Origin: FEN-1099 sp964511015
GTDB taxonomy: Bacteria > Lernaellota > Lernaellaia > Lernaellales > Lernaellaceae
Direction of reading: 5' to 3'
Length of the DNA stretch: 64,000 bases
Assembly: GCA_964511015.1 (NCBI GenBank)
Contig: CAZEDX010000003.1
Span: 37,239 to 101,238, forward strand
In this document: one piece after another, positions 24,203-32,590 of the stretch
How positions within the stretch are numbered: position 1 is the stretch's first letter
Layout of the letters: each line of letters opens with the position of its first letter
The notes under the pieces: generated by a model
Databases searched by the model: none
What the model was told of the DNA's origin: nothing
Seen by the model: the letters and a program-made list of their open reading frames with translations, nothing else
Made by a program: the position numbers and the translations under genes

Positions 24203-27172
24203 ATGAAAAGAAATCTTGGCACCAACGTGCTCGCCTTTGCCTTGCTGCAGGCCATGGCCGCGAGCTACCGGTGGCGGTCGGGTTTGCGCAGATTTTTGCA
24301 CACGCGCGACGGGTGGATGGATTTCACCGTTGGCGTGCGTACCGCCGATGGGTCGGTGCAGGCCAGCATCCATTTTCATCACGGCAGCGCGAACGTGGCC
24401 CTGAGCATCCCGTCCGACTGTGACACCATCATGCAGTTCAAGAACAAGACTGTTCTGCGCAAGATGCTCAATCTGACGCCCGATGAAGTGATGAACCTGC
24501 TGCTCAAGAACGAGATGTCGCTCAGCGGCAACCTCGCCACGATGAGCAAGTTCAATTTTCTGCTGTCGCTGCTGTTGGAAAACAGGCACCGCAAGATGAT
24601 GCAGAAGAAGCGTGAACGGCAAGCGGCCGAGCGGCACGATGACACCTGCGCCGCCGACCGTGAAGGGCCGCGCAAACTGGCCGACCGCCAACGCGAACTG
24701 TTGCGCGCCGCCAAATGCGACCAGGTGCAGTTCCTTGACGACCCCTATTTGGCCGACTACTCCCTGGCCGACTTCCCGCGGTTGGCCGAATTCCTACGTA
24801 TCCACCGCACCCAGAAGCCGGAAGTCTGCGTCGAACGCGCGCTGTTGCTCACCGAGTGGTGCCGCGCCAACGGTTTCGAGACAGACCCCAGCGGCAAGGC
24901 CTGGGTACCGGTGATGCGCCAGGCGCTCGCTTTCCGCCATCTGATGAGCCGCCGCGCGCCGCGCATCCGCCACAACGACCTGCTGGCCGGCACCACGACC
25001 ACCAAGGAAATCGGCGTTGTATTGTACCCGGAAACGCATGGCACAATGATCTGGGGCGAATTGCATTCAGCCCGCGAACGACTGCTCAACCCATACGACA
25101 TCTCCGCCGAAACGCGTGATGTGTTGCACCATGACGTTTTCCCCTATTGGGAAAAGCGGAACGTGCGCGAATATGTCCGCCGCGCGCATCAGCAGCCGCT
25201 GTGCCAACAGCTCGACGAACGCTTCGCGGTCTACTTCCTCTGGAAGACGGTGGCCGTATCGCACACGATTCCGGACTTCCCCAAGCTGCTGGCTGTCGGC
25301 ACCACCGGTTTGCGCTGGGAACTGGAAGAAGCTATCGGCCAGGCCGGAAACGACGAGGAGAAAAAGACTCAACTGCGCGCGATGCTGATCACGCTCGAAG
25401 CGCTTGAGATCTACGCCGACCATCTGGCCGAGGAAGCTGACAAGATGGCGCAAGTGGAGACGGCGCCGGAGCGGCAACGAGAGTTGCAGCAACTGGCCGA
25501 GGCTTGCCGGCGTGCCCCACGCCATCCGGCCCGGACGCTGCACGAGGCAATCAACGCAATCTGGATCGCTTGGATCTCCCTCCATATGGAAAACACCAAC
25601 GCTGGTCTGTCGCTCGGGCGGCTCGACCAGTGGCTGCAGCCGTTCTTCGCCGCCGACCTGGAAGCAATTCGCGACGCCGGCCAACGGCGTGATTACATCC
25701 GCCGCGCCATCGAACTGGTCGGCTGTTTCTATCTGCGATGCACCGATCATCTGCCGCTCATTCCCGACATCGGCAACTTTCTGTTCGGGGGTTCGTCTTC
25801 CGACCAGGCGATCACGCTCGGCGGAGTCACGCCCGAAGGCCGCAACGCAGTCAACGACATGACCTTCATTTTCCTGAAGGTCACCGAGATGCTCAGTATC
25901 CGCGACCCGAATGTCAACGCGCGGTACCACCCCAAGGTCAATTCCGACACCTATTTGCGACGCTTGTGCGAAGTGAATCTGATCACCGCGGCCACGCCTT
26001 CCATGCACAACGACGTCGCGGTCATGGCTTCGCTGGGTGAGTTCGCCTATCCGCCCGAGCATCTGCGCGACTGGTCGGCCACCGGCTGTGTCGAGCCGAC
26101 GCTTTCCGGGCGCCACATGGGCCATACCAACTGTATGATGATGAACATGGTCGCGGCGCTCGAAATGGCGCTCGACAATGGCCGCCACCCACTGATGGAT
26201 TGGCGTTTCGGCCCGTTGACCGGCGAGGTGACCAACGGTGCCTTCACCGATTTTGATCATTTCTTCGACGCGTTCGCGCGGCAGTACCGTTTTTTGGTCG
26301 ACCAATCTTGCGAATACAACAATATCCTGGGCCGAGCTCACGCCGTCATCCGGCCGACGCCGTTGCTCTCAACGCTCATCGACGGGTGTCGGCAGACGGG
26401 CCGCGACGCGTCAGCAGGAGGTGCCCGCTACAATTCCTCAGGCGCGGCGTGCATCGGCCTGGCCGATGTCACCGACTCGCTGATGGCAGTCAAACGTCTG
26501 GTCTTCGATGAAAAGAAGCTTTCCCTAGCTGAGCTTAAAAGGGCGGTCGACAGCAATTTCGCCAACGACCCGGCGCTGCTCGCCACGATTCGCCACCGCG
26601 TGCCGAAGTTCGGTTCGGGCGATCCCGAAGCACTGGCGATGGCCCGACGTGTGGCCAAGTTCACCCACGACACATTTGGTGCCCACACCAACTACCGCGG
26701 CGGCAAATACACCGCCGGGTTCTGGTCGATGTCGAACCACGTCGCCTTCGGCTGTTTGACCGGCGCCCTGCCCTCCGGCCGGTTGGCGGGCAAACCATTT
26801 ACACCCGGCCTTACGCCTACACCGCTGGCGTCGGAGCATCTGCTCGACCCGATTCGCGATGTCGCCCGGCTGCCGCCGGAGCACATGAACAACAACATCG
26901 CCTTCAATGTGAAGGTTGTTCCCGCCGCCGGCGACAGCCACGCCCAGACGGTCGAACAAATCTTTAATTACGTCAAAACGTACTTCGACCTCGGCGGCAT
27001 GCAGATGCAACTGAACGTCGTGACCTCGGCGATTCTGCGCGACGCCATGCAGCACCCGGAGGACTACCCGCAGTTGCTGGTGCGGATTTCAGGCTATAAC
27101 GCCTACTTCGTCACGCTCAATCGTGACATGCAGCTCGAACTGATCGAGCGCGCGGAATACGGTGTGAGTTGA
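24203..27172 (+). CDS. Glycyl radical enzyme (PFL/dehydratase class) with N-terminal SCP2-like domain
   Basis: An O2-sensitive radical enzyme of 989 residues, about 150 longer than usual. The core shows GCVEP with the catalytic Cys near residue 629 and Glu at 631, as in dehydratases, choline lyase and related eliminases. The glycyl-radical loop RISGYNAY has the Gly near 964. Residues 1 to about 130 form a separate domain with an SCP2-like ending (IMQFKNKTVLRKMLN through MSLSGNLATMSKFNFLL), linked by a charged coiled segment. SCP2 domains bind lipids or hydrophobic acyl compounds, suggesting a bulky substrate. GAGGGG precedes the ATG. The activase starts one base after the stop. The substrate cannot be read from sequence. 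Confidence 0.9.
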   Translation: MKRNLGTNVLAFALLQAMAASYRWRSGLRRFLHTRDGWMDFTVGVRTADGSVQASIHFHHGSANVALSIPSDCDTIMQFKNKTVLRKMLNLTPDEVMNLLLKNEMSLSGNLATMSKFNFLLSLLLENRHRKMMQKKRERQAAERHDDTCAADREGPRKLADRQRELLRAAKCDQVQFLDDPYLADYSLADFPRLAEFLRIHRTQKPEVCVERALLLTEWCRANGFETDPSGKAWVPVMRQALAFRHLMSRRAPRIRHNDLLAGTTTTKEIGVVLYPETHGTMIWGELHSARERLLNPYDISAETRDVLHHDVFPYWEKRNVREYVRRAHQQPLCQQLDERFAVYFLWKTVAVSHTIPDFPKLLAVGTTGLRWELEEAIGQAGNDEEKKTQLRAMLITLEALEIYADHLAEEADKMAQVETAPERQRELQQLAEACRRAPRHPARTLHEAINAIWIAWISLHMENTNAGLSLGRLDQWLQPFFAADLEAIRDAGQRRDYIRRAIELVGCFYLRCTDHLPLIPDIGNFLFGGSSSDQAITLGGVTPEGRNAVNDMTFIFLKVTEMLSIRDPNVNARYHPKVNSDTYLRRLCEVNLITAATPSMHNDVAVMASLGEFAYPPEHLRDWSATGCVEPTLSGRHMGHTNCMMMNMVAALEMALDNGRHPLMDWRFGPLTGEVTNGAFTDFDHFFDAFARQYRFLVDQSCEYNNILGRAHAVIRPTPLLSTLIDGCRQTGRDASAGGARYNSSGAACIGLADVTDSLMAVKRLVFDEKKLSLAELKRAVDSNFANDPALLATIRHRVPKFGSGDPEALAMARRVAKFTHDTFGAHTNYRGGKYTAGFWSMSNHVAFGCLTGALPSGRLAGKPFTPGLTPTPLASEHLLDPIRDVARLPPEHMNNNIAFNVKVVPAAGDSHAQTVEQIFNYVKTYFDLGGMQMQLNVVTSAILRDAMQHPEDYPQLLVRISGYNAYFVTLNRDMQLELIERAEYGVS

Positions 27173-27173
27173 A

Positions 27174-28079
27174 ATGCCGACGGCGCACAATCCGCTGATT
27201 CTGTACCTCAAGCGTAACTGCCTTGACGATGGTCCCGGCATCCGCACCACCGTATTCTTCAAAGGATGCCCACTATCGTGCGTCTGGTGCCACAACCCGG
27301 AGGCCCAATCGACCGCGCCGGAACTCTCTTTCGACACCCGCCGCTGCCTCGGATGCGGCGCTTGTGCCAAAGCTTGTCCCCACCAAGCCATCCGGCTCAG
27401 CAGTCCGGGGCATGTCGACCGTGAGCGCTGCGACTATTGCTTTGCTTGCGTAGACGACTGTCCACCACAGGCGCTAACGGCGATGGGAAGGCCGCAATCG
27501 GTGGGCGAACTCATGACGATCATCGAGAAAGACCAGCCGTTCTTTCGACAGTCACGCGGCGGAGTAACACTATCGGGCGGCGAACCGACGATGTTCCCCG
27601 ATTTCGCCGCGGAACTGGCCCGGGCCTGTCGAGCGCGTGGCATTCATGTGTTGCTCGAGACCTGCGGCCAATTCGAGTACGATCACTTCCAGCGCCGGTT
27701 GTTGCCCGAATTGGACGCGATCTACTTCGATCTCAAGTTGTACGACAGCACAGAGCATCGGCTCCATTGCGGCGTCGGCAACGAACGGATTTTCGACAAC
27801 CTTGCGCGCCTGGCGCGTCAAGGGGCTGGCGGCGTGCCCGTCCGGCCACGGATTCCGCTGGTGCCGGGCATCACCGATCGCGCCGAGAACCTCGCCGCCT
27901 TAGCCCGGTTGCTGCGCAACCTGGGCTTGGGCCAGGTGACACTGCTGCCGTACAATCCGACCTGGCACGAGAAGGTCCGCATGCTTGGTCGCGAGCCCCG
28001 GCTGGCGGAGACTCGCTGGCTGGATGCCGATCAACTGGCGCGTTGCCGCGCGGCGTTCGCCGGGTTTGAACTGGCATGA
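27174..28079 (+). CDS. Glycyl radical enzyme activating enzyme (radical SAM)
   Basis: Installs the glycyl radical on the adjacent enzyme using S-adenosylmethionine and a [4Fe-4S] cluster. The 301-residue protein has the activase-type CxxxCxxC (CPLSCVWC, Cys 32, 36, 39). An inserted ferredoxin region carries two four-Cys sets (CLGCGACAKACP and CDYCFACVDDCP). SGGEPTMFP follows as the SAM-binding GGE motif. The ferredoxin insert is typical of activases for non-PFL glycyl radical enzymes. It starts one base after the enzyme's stop codon, so the pair is cotranscribed. Confidence 0.93.
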   Translation: MPTAHNPLILYLKRNCLDDGPGIRTTVFFKGCPLSCVWCHNPEAQSTAPELSFDTRRCLGCGACAKACPHQAIRLSSPGHVDRERCDYCFACVDDCPPQALTAMGRPQSVGELMTIIEKDQPFFRQSRGGVTLSGGEPTMFPDFAAELARACRARGIHVLLETCGQFEYDHFQRRLLPELDAIYFDLKLYDSTEHRLHCGVGNERIFDNLARLARQGAGGVPVRPRIPLVPGITDRAENLAALARLLRNLGLGQVTLLPYNPTWHEKVRMLGREPRLAETRWLDADQLARCRAAFAGFELA

Positions 28080-28095
28080 GCGAGGAAGCTTTACC

Positions 28096-28701
28096 GTGAA
28101 GCTCAATCGGTTTGAGACGCTGTTGATGAACAACCCGGTAAGGGCGTTCGTGCAGCGGCACTACGAGGCACCACGGCTGGCCGCGTTGGCTCCACGGCCT
28201 TTGGCGGGCACAGACGCTCTGGTCATCGGCTGCGGCCGCGGCATCGATGTCGCCATCGCTTTTGACCTTTACATGGTGGGCACCGTCACTGCCTTCGATT
28301 TGGACGAAAAGCAGGTCGAGCGTGCGCGGCACTTGCTGGGCGATCGCTATGGCGACCGGTTGCGGCTGTCGGTCGGCGACGCGGCGGACATGCCTTTTGC
28401 CGATGACTCATTCGATCTGGCGCTCGACTTCGGCATCATTCATCACGTTCCCGTATGGCAAAAGGCCGTGCGCGAAGTGCAGCGGGTGTTACGGCCTGGC
28501 GGACAGTTTTTGTTCGAAGAAATCCCTCGCCACAAGCTGCATTCGCTTCATTACCGCACCCTTTCCCGCCACCCGCACGAAAACCGATTCGAGATGGACG
28601 AATTCTGCCGCGAATGCAAAACGGTCGGTCTGGTAATCGGCGACCGCGCGCAATCGTCCTTCGGTTTCTTTCGCGGCGCAGCCTTGAAGCAGGCGTCATG
28701 A
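28096..28701 (+). CDS. Class I SAM-dependent methyltransferase
   Basis: The GTG at 28096 has GAGGAAG seven bases upstream and gives 201 residues; upstream extension would run through the activase. The Rossmann core is clear: VIGCGRGIDVAIA (motif I), FDLDEKQVERAR (acidic end of strand 2), VGDAADMPFADDSFDLALD, and VLRPGGQFLFEE. The type resembles UbiE/methyltransferase-11 enzymes. It lies 16 bases after the activase and probably belongs to the same operon, so it may act on the same compound or pathway. Confidence 0.85.
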   Translation: MKLNRFETLLMNNPVRAFVQRHYEAPRLAALAPRPLAGTDALVIGCGRGIDVAIAFDLYMVGTVTAFDLDEKQVERARHLLGDRYGDRLRLSVGDAADMPFADDSFDLALDFGIIHHVPVWQKAVREVQRVLRPGGQFLFEEIPRHKLHSLHYRTLSRHPHENRFEMDEFCRECKTVGLVIGDRAQSSFGFFRGAALKQAS

Positions 28702-29220
28702 CAACAACCAAAAGGCGCATGTTCTGGGGTTCACTGGCTATTCTTTTCTATGCGGCGCACAGGGTCTACCACGCGCACAACCACGAAGCCTTCAACATGC
28801 TGTGGGTCCGCCATCTCGGTTGTTTGTTAGTCGGCTCGGCCTGATCCTGGCCAGACCTCTGCCATTTTCCACCAGGCTCATGTGGCTGACGTTCGGGGTA
28901 TCGTTGTGAATTTTCACCCTGCTCGGCGGCGAGGAATTCATTGAGACATCCGCGCTCACCCGCGCGAGCGGACCGAGCATGGTACTCGCCGGTTTCCGTA
29001 ATTTGCCGATGGCGCGTGACGCATGGTTTTCGGGTTGTCCGGTCTATTCCTCATTGGTGTCCTTTCCCGTTTTACCACCCCTGTAGTCGCGAACGTCAAT
29101 TTTGCGCACTGGGTCTACGACGGCTGGGAACAGAGATTTCCGTCCCACACGCTTTATGCGGCCATGTTCCTAGCTATAGCCGCGGTGGAGTTCTTCGTCA
29201 TGGAACGAGCTGTCCGTTGA
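28698..29220 (+). pseudogene. Decayed small membrane-protein gene (two frameshifts, one stop)
   Basis: Three hydrophobic coding pieces read on from one another in different frames. The first starts at ATG 28698, overlapping the methyltransferase stop by four bases, and ends at TGA 28842. The second continues from about 28841 (LILARPLPF, LMWLTFGVSL), crosses TGA at 28907-28909, and goes on to FRNLPMARDA. The third runs from 29023 (MVFGLSGLFLIGVL) to 29220 (FFVMERAVR). Joined, they would encode a protein of about 170 residues with four or five membrane helices. The lesions look like real decay, although assembly errors could mimic it. I do not recognise the intact family. Confidence 0.6.
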
Positions 29221-29430
29221 GTGCTCGTGCGGCGAAAACGCCACGACGGGTAATCACGGCGTTTCGGTAGGCGGAACCGGTGCCGGTTTGCACAAGAACG
29301 GAATGCTCAATTCCAACTGCCGGCGAAACACGAATAGGAACAGCAACATTGCCGCCACGGCAAGCCAAATGCTTGACGGAGATCCTTTGCAACGGGTAGC
29401 GTGTATTCAATTCTCAATGAGGGACAAGGC
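29221..29430. other. Intergenic stretch without a supportable gene
   Basis: This 210-base stretch holds only short open frames. One on the minus strand encodes a hydrophobic 30-residue peptide with no ribosome site. I see no promoter that stands out and no terminator. Confidence 0.4.
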
Positions 29431-30528
29431 GTGGAACAAAAGACCTCCCCACAACATAGCCGCAGCCGGCGCTTCTTGTTCGCCGTGCTCACCTGGGTGG
29501 CGGCACTGGCGTTGGTCGAAGTTGCCGTCCGAGTGGCCCGACCGGAAGTCGGGCAACCATTCTATCCTGGCTACCCGTCTGGCTTGGTGCTGCCCGACGA
29601 CAACCTGGGTCATGTTTACACCCGGGGATTCAACGGCACCTTCCCGGCTTACTCGGACATACCCGTTATCACCAATTCCCGAGGGTTTCGCGACCTCGAA
29701 TGGCCCGCGACTCCTGATGCCGCCCGCCCACGGGTGATGGTGCTCGGCGATTCGGTGACCATGGGCAGTGCAGTGCGCCGCGAACAACGCTACACCGAAC
29801 AGGCAGCGTTTAATCTGATGCAGCGAGCGAAGCCCATCGAGTTCTGCAACTGCGGAGTGAACGGCTACAATGTCGAACAATACGCCACGATGCTCAAGCT
29901 ACGCGGCAAAGAACTGCAACCCAATTTCGTGCTGGTGGGCTTGGTACTCAACGACGCAGAACCACTGGATCCTGAAGACGCGCGTCGCATCGACCTGGCG
30001 GCGGCGGTTCGTGCTGGCAGTAACTGGGCGGGTCTGCGCGTTTTCGCGAGAGACCATCAATTCGATCTCGGGCAAAGTTATGCGTACAACCTAATCCGAC
30101 GCGGCGTAAAGGCCCGCATGTGGGCTTCAAAGGACTACGCCGCCCAAATGGCCAAACGCTACAACGACGAAACCATCGCCAACCTGAAACGGATCTTCCA
30201 GGACGGCACAGCAATTCGCCGTTTGCGCTACAACCTGAAGACCATGGACGAGTTCGCCCGCCAGCAGCTTGGCGCTCGACTGGCCGTGGTGGTTTTTCCC
30301 TATCACAGCCAACTGACAAGTAATGACCGCACGATTTCGCGGCAGATCGACGACTTGTTGCAGGAACTCAATATCGCGTGCGTTGACCTCTTCGATGTCT
30401 TCTTGCCCAAGCTGAGCGCCGAGCTGTATGTGGCTGGTGACGATTGCCACCCCAATGCGGCGGGCCATCAACTTGCCGGCGAAGCGGCCGCTGAATTGAT
30501 GGACGTACTGACAACAAAGACGGAGTAG
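29431..30528 (+). CDS. SGNH/GDSL hydrolase with N-terminal membrane anchor
   Basis: Likely an exported esterase or acyl-hydrolase, perhaps acting on a polysaccharide. The GTG at 29431 has a purine-rich GAGGGACAAGG upstream; a GTG at 29401 would add ten residues. The 365-residue protein begins with basic residues and one membrane segment (FLFAVLTWVAALALVEVAV). Catalytic motifs are visible: VLGDSVTMG (Ser nucleophile, block I), NCGVNGYN (block II), and DDCHPNAAGH near the end (Asp-His). Block III Asn is probably in LVLNDAE. A second SGNH protein is encoded 600 bases downstream on the other strand beside an acyltransferase. Confidence 0.8.
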   Translation: MEQKTSPQHSRSRRFLFAVLTWVAALALVEVAVRVARPEVGQPFYPGYPSGLVLPDDNLGHVYTRGFNGTFPAYSDIPVITNSRGFRDLEWPATPDAARPRVMVLGDSVTMGSAVRREQRYTEQAAFNLMQRAKPIEFCNCGVNGYNVEQYATMLKLRGKELQPNFVLVGLVLNDAEPLDPEDARRIDLAAAVRAGSNWAGLRVFARDHQFDLGQSYAYNLIRRGVKARMWASKDYAAQMAKRYNDETIANLKRIFQDGTAIRRLRYNLKTMDEFARQQLGARLAVVVFPYHSQLTSNDRTISRQIDDLLQELNIACVDLFDVFLPKLSAELYVAGDDCHPNAAGHQLAGEAAAELMDVLTTKTE

Positions 30529-30660
30529 CCTACTCTGCCTTCACCTCGCGATTCAGTTGTTCGCGGCGGCTCCCGCACCGCCTCTGGTTGCCAATTCGTT
30601 GTAGAAGCCTTCAGCCAAGCGCTTCAATCAAAGCGACACACTGGTTAGATGGAACAGGTA

Positions 30661-31109
30661 TTACGGCGGCATAAGCGCTTTCACCATATGGCCGTTGTCC
30701 CAGAGGCCGACATCGGCTCCGGCCGTGCCATCATCGGTCGCCGGTTCGACGGGCATCTCGACATCATTGTCCGCCGTGTCGTCGCCAACATCATCATCGG
30801 CGTCTACGTCCACATCATGGCTGGCATCGTCGTCACCGTCGCACAGGCATTGCCCGAATTGTGTTCACGAAGAAAGAGTCGCGCATTCGAGTCCAGAGGA
30901 CGAAAGGCTGTCCGGGCAATACGTCCGGCAATCATCCGCCGGCACACACAACGGCCTGCACTCGGCGGCCTCGCGCACAGATCCACATACGAACATGCGG
31001 CGTTGCCGGAACGGTCGTCATCATCATCGTCGCCACAATCACACGCGGCTAATCTGGTCAGCGCCATCACAAGAAAGACAAATCCCACCCAACGGAACAG
31101 TCGGTTTAC
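30661..31109 (-). pseudogene. Broken Cys-rich, Asp-rich lipoprotein gene
   Basis: Minus-strand pieces in three frames add up to one lipoprotein. The first has a signal sequence ending in the lipobox LAAC followed by DCGDDDDDD and a Cys stretch. Its natural start position holds GTA (31107-31109) instead of ATG/GTG, although a GTG at 31088 exists. After a frameshift comes a Cys-rich stretch (AAECRPLCVPADDCRTYC). After another comes an acidic tail (CLCDGDDDASHDVDVD) ending at TAA 30661. The type matches the Asp-rich lipoproteins at 36-42 kb. Loss of frame twice plus the poor start supports a pseudogene. Confidence 0.6.
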
Positions 31110-31155
31110 GTTCCCCCAGCATTATTGATCAATGGCCGGTCGCGCCGGCCGTCAT

Positions 31156-32505
31156 TTAATGGATTTCCAGTTTGCGCAACGGGTCCGGCGGGCGGGCCGG
31201 CGGCGGATTGGTCGGCAAACCGCGTGTCTCGAGATAGCGGGCAAAGCCCTGCATCATGGCCCAATACAACATTTCACCGATCTTTTCGCCGCCCAGCGGG
31301 GTCGGGTGGAAGAAATCACCGGCGCCCAAGCGGGGGCTGGCGTTGTACCAGCGCGCCATCGAACCTTCTCCGCCCATGGCGTCGAACGCACTCCAGAAGG
31401 CGATGCCCATGTCCTTAGCCAACTGCCGCTGCGCCGCCACGATCTTCGGTGTCATCGGGTGCGTCACCAATTCCGAGCCGCGCTTCATGGCTCGATCGAG
31501 CGGAGCGACGAGTAGAAGCGTCGAATTTGGCAGCGCTTCGCGTACACGCTCGAGCAACTGCCGCAGGTCTTTAACGTAGACCGAGATATCGAGTTCGAAA
31601 TACGTGTCGTTGGTGCCGATGCCGATCATCACCAGCGACGGATTGCGGTGGCGTAGTTGGTTGATCCAGTTCTCGCGCGCCACACTGAGGTAGGTGTTTA
31701 CGCCACTGCCGTTGATGCCCAACGCGTCATAGACCACGCCCGGCACGGTTCGTTCGAGGATGATGCCGTGCAGGCGGGTTTTTTCCTGGCGCGCGATGAC
31801 GGTCAGCTTGTGTGGACCGTCAACTACATTGATCTCGGCCCAACCCTCTTGGTAGACGTTGCCGGAGGTATTAAGGATGCCCACCTTTTTGCCGTCGATC
31901 TCGATATCGAGCGGTCCGCCGGTCGGTTCGATCGGAAACAGGAGCTCAAAACGCGACACGCTCTTGCCAACGCGGCCGGACCGGACGGTGCCGACTTCCA
32001 ACTCCGCATTGCGCTTGTAGGCTTGGGCCACGGCACCGCCGAGACCGAAACGCCGGTCGCGCACGTCGCGGTCGCCCATGTCGAAGCTGATCCACTCGGC
32101 CGCCGATTTGAATTCCAGATCGTACGGACGGTACCAGGGCTTCGGGTTCTTGGCCAACACGAAACCGTGACCGCTGTCGCCGAACTTCTCCTGCAACAAA
32201 CGGCGGGCCGGACCGGGCACCAATTCCATCTCGATCAGCGAATCGCCGAAATGGCAGATACGAGTAATTGCACCCGGCTGCTTCAACGCAGTGCGGGCCA
32301 ACGCCTGATAGAACGCTGCCATGTGGCTGGCAGGGTCTTCGATCGGCTGGGTCTTCTTGGTCCGTTCGGCGGCCAGCGAGGCAATGATCGCGCTAGCGTC
32401 GGCCGACCAGGCGGTTACCGGCCGACTTAAGACGGACACCGACAACAAGAAAACCGCCAGCAGCAGCGCTGCGGCCAAAGACACTTGCAGGCGAGAACGG
32501 TTCAT
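31156..32505 (-). CDS. Exported SGNH-family hydrolase
   Basis: Probable periplasmic O-acyl esterase or acetyltransferase partner. The ATG at 32505 follows GAGGGAAG; the frame extends 12 codons further without a site. The 449-residue protein has an N-terminal signal/anchor (SLAAALLLAVFLLSVSVL). Motifs are CHFGDSLIEME (Ser nucleophile), GINGSGVNTY (Gly block), IGIGTNDTY (Asn block), and DFFHPTPLGGEKIG (Asp/His). The inserted beta domain between blocks I and II (about residues 120-230) resembles that of AlgX/PatB-like esterases. It lies 86 bases after an MBOAT acyltransferase, the usual partner in polysaccharide O-acetylation. Confidence 0.82.
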   Translation of the reverse strand: MNRSRLQVSLAAALLLAVFLLSVSVLSRPVTAWSADASAIIASLAAERTKKTQPIEDPASHMAAFYQALARTALKQPGAITRICHFGDSLIEMELVPGPARRLLQEKFGDSGHGFVLAKNPKPWYRPYDLEFKSAAEWISFDMGDRDVRDRRFGLGGAVAQAYKRNAELEVGTVRSGRVGKSVSRFELLFPIEPTGGPLDIEIDGKKVGILNTSGNVYQEGWAEINVVDGPHKLTVIARQEKTRLHGIILERTVPGVVYDALGINGSGVNTYLSVARENWINQLRHRNPSLVMIGIGTNDTYFELDISVYVKDLRQLLERVREALPNSTLLLVAPLDRAMKRGSELVTHPMTPKIVAAQRQLAKDMGIAFWSAFDAMGGEGSMARWYNASPRLGAGDFFHPTPLGGEKIGEMLYWAMMQGFARYLETRGLPTNPPPARPPDPLRKLEIH

Positions 32506-32590
32506 GACTTCCCTCGATGAATTGGACCAGGGTTCAAACAACGTGCGTAGCTAATCACAGGAAGGCGAGCAGTTCAACGGTGGTGACATA

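Noticed and set aside
28907..28909. In-frame TGA in the membrane pseudogene as a selenocysteine codon
   Set aside because: No SECIS-like hairpin follows and the same gene has two frameshifts, so decay is the simpler reading.
29221..29400. Short hydrophobic minus-strand ORF (about 30 residues)
   Set aside because: No ribosome site or plausible upstream start, and a stop lies shortly upstream.
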